64,000 nucleotides of DNA from Diphasiastrum complanatum (lineage: Eukaryota; Streptophyta; Lycopodiopsida; Lycopodiales; Lycopodiaceae). This document shows positions 34,417 through 48,765 of the stretch, in pieces. The stretch covers positions 72,299,349-72,363,348 of the forward strand of contig CM055096.1 in assembly GCA_029204225.1 (NCBI GenBank), read 5' to 3'. The notes beneath the pieces are model-generated. The model was not told the origin of the DNA. It did not search any database and worked only from the letters and a program-made list of their open reading frames with translations. The translations under genes and the position numbers were made by a program. Within the stretch, counting starts at the first letter, position 1; each line of letters starts with the position of its first letter.

Positions 34417-34506
34417 ATCGTCTATAAGCAATCGTCTCGCCAAGGTGATATCAATAATAGGATGGGAATTCAACCGACAGAGAGTGATGTTGCAATGGAC
34501 GCACAC

Positions 34507-35607
34507 AGTAGGTGGTCAACAACTAGATAGGGTAAAACTGGCAACTTCTCTGGAAATTCTTGGTTCACAAACACAAACAAAACTCGCACAAGCTTCTAAG
34601 GTCTTAGAAAATAGTTGATTCAATCAAGCGTACAATGTGTGTGAGTTCTGAACATCAATATTTTAATTAAAAATCAAGGTCCTTGTGGTTCAGACAAAAC
34701 TTTTTTTCAACATTTTTTTTGGTTTCAACCCTCAAATAGAATTTTCTCACTATGGGCGAGTTCCTAAGACTGTGCGCAAGTTTTGTAGAGCAGTACAAAT
34801 AGTTGTGCGAGTTCTATTTATGGAAAGAATAACTTAAAATCACCCAAAAGCACTTTTTCCTATCAAGATAAATTTGCACAGGGTATAGATGAGTTGAAAA
34901 TTTACTAAGAAAACTAAAAATAACATGGGCAAATTTTAGTTGTGGTCCTCAGCATATGTGCGAGTTTGGTTTGACCAAAAATGGCAAAAATGGCATTGAC
35001 TGCTCAAAATTCAAGCTTTTTTCACTGTAAGGAATTCGCACATGTCATTAGAAACTCATTCAACTGGTTTTGGAGCCATAATGATAGTGGGCGAGTTTTG
35101 TTCTGAAGATTTCTGTGAAAAAAAAATTGTTTGAGTTAATGTTTCTTGACGAGGATGAGCTCCAGAGAACTCGCACATGGTACTAATGGATTTGGCACTG
35201 TGAAATCTGTATTCCTGATGATGTGCGAGTTTATCTGAGGTGATTTGGTGTGTGATCGTTATCAAAGAGCTAGCCAAAATAGCTGATTGGTCCACTTTTT
35301 GGCCTTACAGAAACTTGCACAAGGGATAATCAGAAAGCTGATGTTCTGTTCAGGTGTTGTGCAAGTGGGCGAGCTCTATTGGTAGATTTGATGCAAAAAA
35401 TTAGAGAAACTTAAAAATTTGCTTTAAAAAAACACTTAAAAACTAAACCCTAGTGGCTTGGTTCTTCCCCCAATCTGAAATGACATAGTACGGTAGCTAT
35501 TATGGAAGAGGGTACAATAAAAAACTGAAAATGATGAATTGAAAAAATGAGCGATAAAGCGAATGGAAGGAAAAAGGAAAAGAAGCAATAGATTAAATGA
35601 AATGAGT
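34507..35607 (-). repeat. Gypsy leader with recurring TGTGCGAGTT motifs
   Basis: About a dozen copies or near copies of TGTGCGAGTT occur in both orientations between 34581 and 35377 (for example 34581, 34804, 34958, 35034, 35168, 35221, 35312). There is no open frame of note. The span lies between primer site and gag, where packaging or translation signals would be expected. Confidence 0.55.
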
Positions 35608-35620
35608 GGCAACAGCGCCA
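35608..35620 (-). other. Gypsy primer-binding site, tRNA-Asp-like
   Basis: TGGCGCTGTTGCC on the minus strand differs by one base from the TGGCGCCGTTGCC used by plant gypsy elements primed with tRNA-Asp (family knowledge from memory). One base separates it from the LTR end ACAACA. Confidence 0.7.
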
Positions 35621-35621
35621 A

Positions 35622-36619
<998 letters not shown>

Positions 36620-37228
36620 TCCTGAGAAAGCATTTAACGGGAAGAAACCAAGAGTGGATGCTCTACATGTGTTTGGATGCAGGGTATATGTCTATATCCC
36701 TAAGAGTGAGAGGAGAAAGATGCAAGCAAAAGCCTTCAAACACATATTTATAGGTTACGATGAACAAACCAAGGGATATCATTGCTATAATTCAGTGGGT
36801 CGATGCATGCACATTAGTAGAGATGTGGTATGTGACAAAGTTCACAAGTTTGGTGATGTTGAGAGAGATAACAATGATCTACCAAAAATCCTCATGAAGG
36901 ATGAAGCGGCACAACCACCACAAGGTGATCACATGGTCGAAAATGAAGGACATGGTTGTGGACAGATTCTTTCTCTGTCTACTGGTTCTTTGCTTAGAAT
37001 CTTGTTTGTGGTTATAGTCTGTTGTTGGTTTTACTTCTTGTTCTTTTCTCAAACTGTTAATGGGTTTTCTGGTTCTACTTCTGCCTGTTGGCAGTAGATT
37101 CTGTGGGCGTTTCTTGAATGTTAACTTCTTGTTTCATTGCCCAGATCAAGCAGAAGGGTCTGATATCCGTTGTAGTTTGTCTCAGAGGACATCCGGATGG
37201 GTCACTCTTGAACCATATGCACATGCAT
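36620..37228 (+). pseudogene. Copia integrase C-terminal fragment with intron-like gap
   Basis: The frame carries DALHVFGCRVYVYIPKSERR, FKHIFIGYDEQTKGYHCYN and HISRDVVCDKVHKF, the block after the copia integrase core. The match ends near 36950. A short piece resembling the next part of a copia linker resumes at about 37146 (SDIRCSLSQRTSGWVTLEPY). Between them lie about 195 bp with GT at the start and a pyrimidine tract plus CAG at the end. Confidence 0.7.
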
Positions 37229-38799
37229 AATCAACCAAACATGCAAGTCAAGATATTCAACAAATGATTAGACTGCAGCTCAGTTGAACACCAATGGATT
37301 CCTACTTCTACTTGCTGCAAAAACGAATTGAACAGATCATTACAAACTAGAAACTGAGCTAACATACATTCCACCAAAATGCAAAAACCAAGAAACAAGA
37401 AACAAGAAAACACAGCATTTGAAAGTCCAAGGATCAATAAACACACATTACTTGATTCTTGGACATCCCAAGAACATCAAGGACTAGGATGTCAAGAATA
37501 TGCAAGATCTAAATCACATTCCTAGCTTATATAGTTTACTTGAATGCTTGATTCTACACTAATCCACAAAGCAAGAAATCTGATCCATGCTAATTCCACA
37601 AAAGCAAGAAAACTAATCCACAACTAGATTAAATCCACAACCACACACAAGGAATGAAAGGCCAAGTTCATAAATGCATCACTCAAGAAAACAAGAATGA
37701 TCAAGGAGCTTACTGTTGTATCAAAACTTGTGGAGACTCTTCTCATTTGGACATGGAGTAGATACAATGCATAAAAAGCTCCCTTCTACAAAGGGTGGGT
37801 CTCTTAAATAAGCAAGAGAGCTCCTTAGGTGGCATCCTAGTGGCAATTCCAAATTACACAAATCACAAGTGGAATTACCCTCTTCACTAGAGGTCACCAT
37901 CAAAAGGTGGCTCACTCTACTTTTCTAAGAGGGGTCTACTTGAATTTATTACAAATGCCTAGAAATACTAGTCCCTACATGGTCATTCCATCTTTTGGGA
38001 TTCACCATGAGGCTCACACAGTTTCTTTCTGTCATTCTTAACTAGTATTTCTCGGCTCTCATACTTGGCTCTCATTCTTCATTCATCTCTTCTTCTTCAA
38101 AGACCTCCTCGGTCTAAGGTGAGATGTGCTTTTGGATAGCTCTGGCCTAGTATATTGGAGATTCGTCAGAATCAGCCAACATCATCCCACCCCTAATGTG
38201 TTGCAGGACCCACTGCAACCCATGTTGAATGATATTGCTCCGCTTCCACATTGGCATCTTCGATTGTCACTTGGAAAATCGTAGATCCTTGTTCACTTGT
38301 GTAAAACCAAGTGCTTATTGTTGCCAGTCTTTACTGCAAAAACTATTTTCCACAAATTGCCGCAATTTAACCAAAATGTCCTATTCTCGCAAATAGTTAA
38401 TATTCTAAAAATTGAAGAGCTCCCAGCAGCTTCACAACCTTGCATGCTTGAGTGCTTCCCGTGTGTCTTTTTTTATCTTTTCTTTCTTTGTCACTTGCAT
38501 CTGCCATGGCAAGTACTAATTCTCTAGGACCAGATATTCATCAATCGCCTTGGCACTCTTTGTATCCTCCATTCTGCTTCTGGGTGTTTTCGTAGTTCTT
38601 GTCCCAGTCAAATTTCGAGTATTATCGACACCTTTTGACGAGAAGAGGAGAACCTTCAATTGGTCTTGGGTTATCAGTCTCCAAGGGGATGGACTTATCA
38701 TCAAATTGGTGGCAGAAATAGATTTGGATAGATGGGCTGGTGACGGTAGGGAAATATGATGAAGGGCTTGGTGGGAGGGTGAAGGACTAACAATGCTAC
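37229..38799. other. Intergenic DNA, nothing recognised
   Basis: AT-rich sequence with A- and CA-rich stretches. Small open frames on both strands show no known domain. LTR remains are possible (TTATATAG near 37529) but cannot be bounded. Confidence 0.4.
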
Positions 38800-38829
38800 C
38801 GTTGAAGCCTTAGACCCTTGTAGTGTCAA

Positions 38830-39656
38830 TTTTTGACCACTACTTGCTTGGTGAGGAGCTCACTTTGTCCTACAGGCTCACTGTCATCTTCATCCTTTTC
38901 TTTTCTGCAGCTTATTTTTTTTTTGATCCATTACTTTAAAATCTCTCCGGGCTTCACAGGAGGGGATTCAACTATCATTGCTTCAGAGAGTTTCTTGATC
39001 GAGACCGCTCTGACTCATCTGTTGCTTAGGTTTCTTTCTTTCCTCCTTAGCTTCTTGGCTCTTTCGCTTTATTTATTGTTGTTGCTTCGTCTGCTTTCTT
39101 AAATCTTCTTCTCTAGCTGCCCAACCAATGTAGGTGGTAGTTGGTCTTGCAAGACACTTGCAATGATCTCTTAGCTGCTTCGGTAAGCTTATCAAGGTTT
39201 GAAAGGACTGGGGATTTCTCAGATGAACAGTTGAATGATGGAAAACAGAAAGATGGAAGGTAGGATGGTGGTGGTGGCATCGGTAGATGGTGTGGACGTA
39301 GGAGTGGTTGAAGAAGAAGACTGATTTATCAATACTTGTACTTCCCATCTTCTGAAGGATCTTCGTCGTGACTGGGGTACTTTTTCTGATTGAGTCTCTT
39401 TGGATTGCCCATCCGGCTTCTTAGCCTTGTCTTTTTCTTCTTTGGTTTTGTGACCTTGGCTAGTGATCTTGCTCATGTTGTTGCTGGCAATGTGGCTGCT
39501 CCAATGGATGCTTGCAAATCCACTCTCTCTCTCTCTTCCCCCCCTCCCTCCCCCCCCCAAAATCTGTTGGTGGGGATGTTGCTGCTGGTATTCTACATGC
39601 GCAAGGTTGGATCGTCGTTTGGAACAGGCAATTGAAACACGTTGAACATTCGGCAC
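38830..39656 (-). pseudogene. Unrecognised Lys/Gln/Ser-rich ORF remnants
   Basis: On the minus strand a 145-codon frame (39219-39656) has MSKITSQGHKTKEEKDKAKK, PQSRRRSFRRWEVQVLIN and a Ser/Thr run, and it ends in a hydrophobic tail. Another frame (39073-39348) overlaps it, and the Lys-rich sequence below has stops. Low complexity and high charge prevent family assignment. The Ser/Thr/Pro style resembles the unknown ORF at 23666-25159, but I see no alignable block. Confidence 0.25.
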
Positions 39657-40528
39657 GACTGAAGATTGATGACTGAATTTTGACTATTTTTTTTTTTTTT
39701 TTACAATTTTACTGCAATTGACTCGAAGATTAATATCTCAAGAATAGACAAGAATCAACTTGGAAATGACATGGATTTCTCATATTTGGAACATGCTCAA
39801 AAATCCTAATCTCTTTACAAGGTGATTTGGTTATGGATAGATAAATGAAGATTCATTCTTGAGATACTCTACAATTATGGCTCTTGTTCAATAGCTATCC
39901 CTCTTGTAAAAAATAAAGTAGAATCAAATCAAGAAAAGATACATTTGATCACAAGAAAACAACACTTCATGCATACACATAGAAAATCAATCACATAAAA
40001 AATGATAAAAATAAACAAGGAATAATACCATCTTTACGAAGAGTTGATAACTGTAGGGCACTTGTCAAACAAAAAGTGCATTCATCAACAATGATATTTC
40101 ACCTTGACAATTGCAATTTCCGTTGTTAGTTAGAGTAATGAAAAACTCTGACATGCCCTTGTAAAAAACAAGGCAGGATTGGTAACACTAAATGTATCTA
40201 AGATATAGTTTGAAATGCATGGAAGGAGAAGGTACTATTTCTTGAGTACCCCTCTGACCAAGGAGATTCATAAAATGAATTTCCATATAGATTTCCTATT
40301 CCTATAGTTGTTCTTTATATTCATCTTTTGGGAGATCAAATGAACAAATTTGGGTAATGCATTGGAAATGTTCTTAGAATGTGGAATGTCAAATAGATTT
40401 GAGGTTGCAGAAAGGCAAAAAAATTTCAATTCCCTAGAGAGGTTGCTCTTAGTTAAAAATTGTAGCAGATGATGGGATATTTGTCGATTTCTTCCTGCAA
40501 TAACTCATTTTATATCTTGTAATAATGT
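39657..40528. other. AT-rich intergenic DNA
   Basis: Contains a run of 15 T near 39688. No gene, RNA or transposon domain recognised. Confidence 0.5.
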
Positions 40529-41600
40529 CTATGTTTCACAATCGATATGGTTAATCTCATGGTAATGTACCGTACAATCACCCATACAGTGGCTTGCTTC
40601 ACCATAGATGAAGCATCTGTTGTTCATTGCCCCTTGTGCAATGGCATAGCCATCTTGTATGGCTAGTACTTCTGGATTTTTTGGATGGTGTTTGTGATAA
40701 GGGCAAGGAATGTCTAGATTGAGATGGTTGTTCTTCATATCGTTGTATGGAATTTGCTTGAATAGGCTGATATAAAGGGCAATCATTAATAGGATATGTA
40801 GCTCGGCAGTGTGGGCACCAAATGTTTTTGCATCTATAATGTACCTATCCAGGGGGTAGTTGACCGGGCATATTACTTTGGATAGACTTCAGGGTATCTC
40901 AAAACTCCTTAGTGAGTTTCTCCATTTGCAGTTGATGTTGCTTGCGAAGCAAATCCATTTGTGATTTCCAAAGCTGATCCCGAGTATCCTCTATCAACTT
41001 TGATTCATGGACAACACGATGTGCTCGCCTTTCCCTAGAATTGTCAGCATATGATTCTTCGTCTTCCTCCCAGATGGCGTCAAACATAGCTAGATTTAAG
41101 CTCTTATACTCATCATTAGATCTAAGCTCATGTCTAATCCATCTTGGAAGTCTGACTAAAAACTAGATTATGAGCATCTTGTCGGTTTCGTGTACTTACT
41201 TTTTAAGCACTTAAAATGCTCTATATAGTCACGTACTTTTTCATCTTTTGCCATCTTGATGTTATTCAATTTGACAAAAGGGCTTTCTATCAAACGAAAG
41301 GGCTTGAAACGTTTGATAAAGGACTCTTTCAGTATAGACCAGTCTAGCTTATCTTCACGATCCAGGTTAAAAAACCATTCACGTGCTTTATCAATCATGG
41401 TCATTGAAAACAGTTGGATGGCATAGCGTCATTGGATGTTTTGCCATACACGTCGCACACATTTTCAAAGACTTGTAAAAATCTTTCAGGTTTTGAGCTA
41501 CCATCGTATTTGGGTAGATCTAACTTTGAGGTTCTTTTCTCAATATGAGCTTCATGGGTAGCAAAAGCTCCATTAAGGTGTATTTTGGCCGGTGATGATT
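40529..41600 (-). pseudogene. Ty3/gypsy gag remnant
   Basis: From high to low coordinates: a capsid start LDLPKYDGSSKPERFLQVFE, AREWFFNLDREDKLDWSIL, FIKRFKPFRLIESPFVKLNN and DEKVRDYIEHFKCLK, then RRAHRVVHESKLIEDT. It ends in Cys/His-rich pieces (CPHCRATYPINDCPLY, CFIYGEASHCMGDC), the second a zinc knuckle with its second Cys changed to Tyr. Stops and frameshifts are frequent. It is a different copy or subfamily from the gypsy at 31197-35620. No pol part was seen. Confidence 0.75.
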
Positions 41601-43139
<1,539 letters not shown>

Positions 43140-43189
43140 CGTGGGTGGCTGCAGTTGTTGTCAAGTTTGTTAGCGCAGCAGGTTCTTGA

Positions 43190-43544
43190 ATTGATAAATG
43201 TAATTCTGCAAAGAATCACCATTCACCATCTTGAGGGAGTAAAATTTCTTCCTGAGATGTAGCTTGGAAGCTATATCTCGCACTTCGTATAGTGTTCTCT
43301 AGATGTCCCAGACTTCTTTCGATGTCTGAGCCTCAGATACATGGCCGATCTGAGTATCCGTGATGTTGAGGATGATCAGCGCGAAAGCCTTTCCATCCTT
43401 CAGCTTCCATCTGGCGATTGTTGCGTCGTCTGCTTCGGGTTTCCCTTCTGCACCTGTAACAACATCATACAATTCTTTAGCCATTAGTACAATTTTCATC
43501 TTAAATTTTCACAGATGGTAATTGGCTTCATCAATCTTGTCCAT
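43190..43544 (-). pseudogene. Copia gag fragment, minus strand
   Basis: The ATG at 43542-43544 opens MDKIDEANYHL, then a stop where copia gag normally has Trp, then KFKMKIVLMAKELYDVVTG, ATIARWKLKDGKAFALIIL and AQTSKEVWDI. After another stop it continues with LYEVRDIASKLHLRKKFYS. This is the N-terminal copia gag domain (UBN2 type). A matching iMet primer site lies upstream at 43717-43728, so this is the start of an element. Its pol is absent. Confidence 0.82.
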
Positions 43545-43716
43545 GATGGACTGGCTTTTCCTTGGGAATCCATGTGGAAGAATTAGTCTAAGTGATAGAA
43601 GAAACTATCAGTGACTTAAGTATGAAAATCTAGTATAGAATTACAGAACAAGAAAACAATTACTCTATCGGCTAGTAGAGTCTCGTACTGTGGAAGCTTA
43701 TTAGGCTACAAAAATT

Positions 43717-43728
43717 GCTCTGATACCA
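43717..43728 (-). other. Copia primer-binding site
   Basis: TGGTATCAGAGC on the minus strand, directly after CCAACA, the presumed LTR end. It belongs to the gag fragment at 43190-43544. Confidence 0.88.
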
Positions 43729-43825
43729 TGTTGGGAAAAAGAAAGAGGGAGAGATAAGAGGGTCAATCGTGTGTGAGAAACGAAAGTAGCTCAAAAGTAA
43801 AGACAAACACCCCTATCAGTTAGAG

Positions 43826-44178
43826 ATGCAATTATTCTCTATATTTCAGATTTAGAAGGACCAAAAGGAGCGTGGGATACATTGAAGGCATTGTTTGAAA
43901 CGACAAATACATCTCGAATACTGTATCTGAAGACAAAGTTGCATACATTGCGGATGGATGATGGTGCAACTATTGCCGATCACATACTGAAGATCAAAGA
44001 CATCCGTGACCAATTAGCAGCAGTTGGAGAGTGAGTACAAGATCGTGAGATCGTGCAATTGACATTGAATAGTTTGAGCGAGTCACATCAGATGTTTGTG
44101 ACCAGTATAGCCACAAAAGAAAATCTTCCAACCTATGAAGAACTAGGTGGATTGATTTTTCAAGAAGAGCAACGTTGA
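43826..44178 (+). pseudogene. Copia gag fragment, plus strand
   Basis: In one frame: LEGPKGAWDTLKALFETTNT, ILYLKTKLHTLRMDDG, ADHILKIKDIRDQLAAVGE, a stop where Gln-like residues occur, then REIVQLTLNSLSESHQMF and TYEELGGLIFQEEQR. It is a different gag family from the minus-strand fragment next door and points the opposite way. No zinc knuckle or pol follows. Confidence 0.82.
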
Positions 44179-44349
44179 GAGAATTCAAATCATTGTAATA
44201 GGAGCTATGATCAAGCTTCTTGCAGTTAGAGAACGAGGTGGAAGATTTGGGGAACGAGAAGCGAAACTCGAACAAAAAGTGTTCATGCGCAGCGGGATGA
44301 GTTATTTGACTCTTCCCCTAAGCATGACCGCCTATCAGAACGAACAGAA

Positions 44350-44854
44350 TGTCAGTGATGGAAATCACGGTCGCTCTGATTATGTAGCCAAACATTGATT
44401 AATTAAGCACCAGAAGAATAATTTGTCGCGAATGATTTGCGAAGAGCTAGACTGAGCTCGACTGATAATCAGTCGCAAATGATTCACGAAAGGCAAGATT
44501 AAATATTAGTCGTCTAAAACCAGATTACCAAATTGAGAAACTAGAATGTCAGACATAATGAAGAATAAGCATAGCAGTATTGACACAGATCTGAACGAAG
44601 AACAAAGAGCTGTTGTCAGATTAAGTACATCAAATATACATGTCAATAATGCGGTAGAGCACAAGACAATAGCAGGCAAAACCGCATGCTCTATGAAGCT
44701 GATTCAATCAGTAAAGGAATGACCTCCTACTGACAATAAAGAATCAATGCGCAAGGCATCTACTTCGTCTATCTTTGATAAGCTTCTGATGCTAGATTTG
44801 CACACGCTTATCTTAATCTCTTTATCAATCGTCTACATTTGATATCGGACAAGA
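44350..44854 (-). repeat. LTR-like piece related to 30148-30845
   Basis: GTGATGGAAATCACG, ACAAGACAATAGC and CTCTATG-type blocks occur in the same order as in the 5' LTR at 30148-30845. This suggests a fragment of the same LTR family. It also contains the second copy of the 66-bp direct repeat (44780-44845). Confidence 0.4.
44780..44845. repeat. 66-bp direct repeat, second copy
   Basis: See 42990-43055; four substitutions, no indels. Confidence 0.85.
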
Positions 44855-45616
44855 TCAGTTCGTTAGGAGTTTAGATATGATCGTTGGTCACTACCGGCTA
44901 TATCATTCCTACAATCCTTCAGAGTGTAGATAGACACTACTGATCTACCTTAACAAATTAATATAGCATTCAACAATATCAAACCAAAGTGCAAAATTAA
45001 AAGAACAAGTGAATCAGACACACGAATAGTAACAGAGAAAAATACATTCAAGATCATACAATCATACAAATTAATAATGTGCACAACATCTACAATATCA
45101 TCTATTGATTTTCTTGATTCTTCAAGCATTGCATTACAGATCCACGCAGTGCGTTGGCGTGAGAGAAATACAGTTCTCTCACGAATCGTGTCTCGCTTAC
45201 TAGCGGACTTATGGATCTACAGATCCTCTACAAAATCGTCTCGCACACAGGCGGACTTGTATTCTGTATTTTCGTCTTCTGACTTCTTGTCTTGCTTACT
45301 AGCATTCTGTATTATGCATCAAACACAAAGTATATAGTCGCGCCGTGTAACTTCTAGATTAGAGTGATTAAACATCTACAACTAATCACAAATTACAAGA
45401 GTGGCAGATTAGCCACGATCTAGAGTGCTTCTACTAATGTCATGATATCTGATCTGATATTTTCACCCCATGGTACTTGGCTGATCTTCTTGGTTAGTTG
45501 AGGAGCACAACTGATTTCGTGTTGTGTCGTGTTGTGTCGTGTCTTGTCGTCTTTTGTGAAAGGTTCAGGACTGAAAGCTAGCAAAGCTTTGGCATTAGAA
45601 ACATTTTTTTTCTTCA
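44855..45616 (-). repeat. Solo-like copia LTR
   Basis: The minus-strand sequence starts TGAAGAAAAAAAATGTTTC and aligns over its whole length to the 3' LTR at 55159-55926 in the opposite orientation. It includes the Ser/Arg-coding stretch SRLLADLWIYRSS and a GTCGTGTTGT-rich block. No matching internal region sits beside it. Confidence 0.8.
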
Positions 45617-47275
45617 AATATATGGCATTTGTGAGTAAAATTGTCAAAAAGCGAAAATGTTCTGATTGCATGTCTGCCCTTTCTCTAATTTGATGTACAG
45701 TACTTGAGGAAGTCTGTTGCATGCCGATTTTGTTGATTTTTTGACATGCATGAGGGATTTATAGTTGTTTTGAGACTTTCACGGTTCTGTCATAGACCAA
45801 TGTGAATGGCTAGTGGATCCTAAGTGACTGAGTTTTACATAAAAAAATTCCTTAATGACATTCTGTGATTGATGTCGTGTGCTTTGCATGTCAGTATGCC
45901 ATTGGATTAGTGACATCGGAAATCGAACAGAATATCGATTTTTTGATTTTGATTGCCTTCTGTACTAATAGTATTTTCGTCAAAATTTTTGAGTTACATA
46001 AAATTAGTTAAAACCGAGTTTTTTTTTAAAGAAAATTAAAACTTTTTAGTCTTTTTTCGTTATCTATGAAATGAATTTAGAGTAGTGAATTGGCTATACC
46101 GAGTTTTTTATCAGTCATATTTAGTCATAGTGTTTTCAGTAAAGCTAAATTATTTCCCAGTTATAAATAATTTAAAATTGATTGAAGGAACCGCAAATAC
46201 TATTGTACTTTAGTACATGAGATTTGCCAACATTTTAATATTGTAATATTATTTTAACTTTTGGAGTGGGGTACTCCAAGGTATAAAGTTAAATTGAAAT
46301 TTTCCTTTTCTGTTAAATTTCAAAATTTGAAATTGGTTATTTTGCATGAAACAGTTCTAATTAATTTCGATCATTAGAAACAGGCCAAGCAAATGCTTGT
46401 GCAAGATACTCGTCAAAATTGAATTTAAAACTGTCGAATAATATGAAATGACCAGACAAAATGGATGGTATTGGACTCTTTATCCAAACAGAAAAAAAGT
46501 TTGCCGGATACGTGTCAAGAGTTGTTGAAATCCAATTTTGAGGAATTGCCATTCATGTAATTTCATGTTCTAAAGTTTTGACAATTTATCTTACGTTGAC
46601 GGAGTAACTCCAAGCCGTTGATGAAGAAGAGAACAATCCAATGGTTTGATTGGAAAAGTTGCTAAGTGATAGGAACAATTTAAAGTTAAAAAACAGAATT
46701 CATTTCGTGAGTTAATCATGTGGTTGAATATATGCAAATTATTGAATTAACGCTACTTAGCAGCTATGTCCATGATTTTTGTGTATCGATGGATTCAACC
46801 TAGTTATAGGATAACTTGTTGATGGAAATGATAATTTTCAAACTTTTTTCCTACAATAATTCATTTTACACTTACTATATGTATCAGAACCTTACTTATG
46901 CCTTAGTAGAATGAGATATTTCAAGGGATTGAAAATCCTAGGTGGAGAGGTAGAGTGGACATTAGGAGTAGTAAGTGTGCTCTGGAAATGTATTTTGCAG
47001 TAAGGATTTTGGAAATCCCTAGGAATAATTGCTTAATACTGGATATTAATTTCTTGAATTCATAATTGATCTACTGCATATGCTTAGTGAATGCGAGCTG
47101 GATGTATATATACACAACATCCTTGTGATTACAAGAATTGCTTAACTAATCTATAATTACAAGACTAGTTTAGTCTAACCAGATATTGGTCATGAATGTA
47201 CTTTATAGATATTTGATGTACAATGACATCTGTACAATGTTTATATCAACTAGATGAGACAGATGACTCAATGGA
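45617..47275. other. AT-rich DNA, nothing recognised
   Basis: No frame over 63 codons and no transposon domain. The sequence is very AT-rich with T-runs. Confidence 0.5.
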
Positions 47276-47439
47276 GTCGAAGTAGTCGAACGAATCGATC
47301 GTCGAGGTACTCGGATGACTCGATCGTAGAAGTAATTGGATGACTCGATTGTCGAAGTAATCGGATGAGTCAGATACTTCGGATACTTTGGTCATTCGTC
47401 GAAGTAGTCGAGTGACTTGATGGTTGAAGTAGTCGGAGA
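47276..47439. repeat. 25-bp minisatellite, six units
   Basis: Units GTCGAAGTAGTCGGATGACT plus CGATC start at 47276, 47301, 47326, 47351, 47398 and 47423. The first three are exactly 25 bp. The array is richer in CG dinucleotides than the surroundings. Confidence 0.9.
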
Positions 47440-48309
47440 TGGCCAGGTCTTTGATCTTCTTCAAATGGTTTGAAATGACATTCGAATGTAGAGACAGACG
47501 ATAATGGATACCCATTGTTCCAGAGATGAAAATTAGTCGGAAGGTCGATGTATTCGTCCTTCGAATAGTTTGGCTGATTCGATTATGTGTAGAAAAGTCG
47601 CAGGTGTCGAACTGCTGCACAAAACTCGTGTATTTTACCATGCATTACTCTGCACACAAAATGAAAGTAGTTTTGCAAGTATTGCGATATGTGTTAAGAA
47701 AACATGACTAAATATGCAATATAGCAAAACAGAAAACTATAATTCTTGCAGATATTAGATGAGCAGACAGAAATCCTAAGGAGGTTGCATCTGACTCTAG
47801 ATCAATCATTAATTCAAGGATCAAAAATGTGCAAGAAGAATCTTGAATGAATTGAAACACCAAGGAGAAAATTGTGAGCTTAATCTCCAACATTTTAATA
47901 CATGGATCACATTGGACCTGTTAGTGGACAGAAGCTTATTCCTAGTGTTAATGCTCCTGGATCGGTAGGAATTCGAAGCTTATCTCTAAACTGGAACAGA
48001 TTCTGACATCTGTAAAATTTGTCGGATTCTGACATTCGCTTTATGCTTAATTTTTTTATGCACGGACAAGTGATGTCATTAATTAAAAAGTTGTAGTGTC
48101 TTGGATATGGGATGTCGAATTCCGACATATTTATTGTTCGTCAAAATCCGACATCCGTAAAAATTTTCGACAAAGTGCTTTTTTTTCTGTCTTTTTCTGA
48201 CGGATTATATATGTCGGATTCTAACGAATTATGAAATTTTTTTGAATGACTGCTGGAAGGTATCGAGATTGTATTTCGATATTCATCAATGTTTAGAATA
48301 AGAATGATA
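47440..48309. repeat. Unique DNA and a cluster of TGTCGGAAT-type inverted repeats
   Basis: Between 48000 and 48230 the core GTCGGATT or its complement occurs at least six times. One pair forms the palindrome ATGTCGAATTCCGACAT (48112-48128). No gene recognised. Confidence 0.5.
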
Positions 48310-48765
48310 GTATGAATCTAGTTATTGCCTTTCAAATCTATAAACTGATCTTCGATAGATGTGACATCCCTGCTAGTGAAAACTTTATAGACTATAGGAT
48401 TATACAGTTGATACATATCATTCAAAGAAGAATAACCGACAAAAATAGTTTTTATAGAATGCTCGTCCAACTTCTTTCTGGTGTCCTTTGAGACATGAGC
48501 ATAGGCGGTGCATCCAAAAACTCTTAAATGCATTAATGAAGGTTTGGATCCAGTCCAAACTTCATAAGGAATCTTGCTATTTGATAAACCTTTAGTTATA
48601 CATCGATTCTGCAAATAGGCTGCTGTCGAAACAACATGTTGCCAAAAAGGATTTAGGCAAAGATGCATGGGTGATCATGCATTTGGCAGATTCGACTAAG
48701 GTCCCGTTCTTTCTCTCTGCAAGTCCAATGGACTGAGGACAATACTCAGTGTATTGAATTAAATT
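48310..48765 (-). pseudogene. Copia integrase fragment
   Basis: Minus strand: SIGLAERKNGTLVESAKC (end of the integrase core), then after a frameshift VSTAAYLQNRCITKGLSNS, YEVWTGSKPSLMHLRVFGC, KTIFVGYSSLNDMYQLYNP and FTSRDVTSIEDQFIDLKG. It belongs to the same broad lineage as the elements at 26666-30147 and 61205-63812. Both ends are truncated and no LTR is attached. Confidence 0.85.

Larger units (their letters stand above)
31197..35620 (-). mobile_element. Ty3/gypsy element with tRNA-Asp-like primer site, truncated
   Basis: Reading the minus strand: a primer site (35608-35620), a long leader, gag, protease, a linker, and the first part of RT, cut off at 31197. RNase H, integrase and the 3' LTR are absent. 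It differs from the gypsy at 7163-10255 in its protease (LDGGSGVNII) and a Pro/Tyr/Gln-rich gag. That, together with the Asp-type primer, points to a non-chromovirus lineage. Confidence 0.82.

Noticed and set aside
47276-47439. CRISPR-like array
   Set aside because: Units are tandem without unique spacers and the DNA is plant nuclear; it is a minisatellite.
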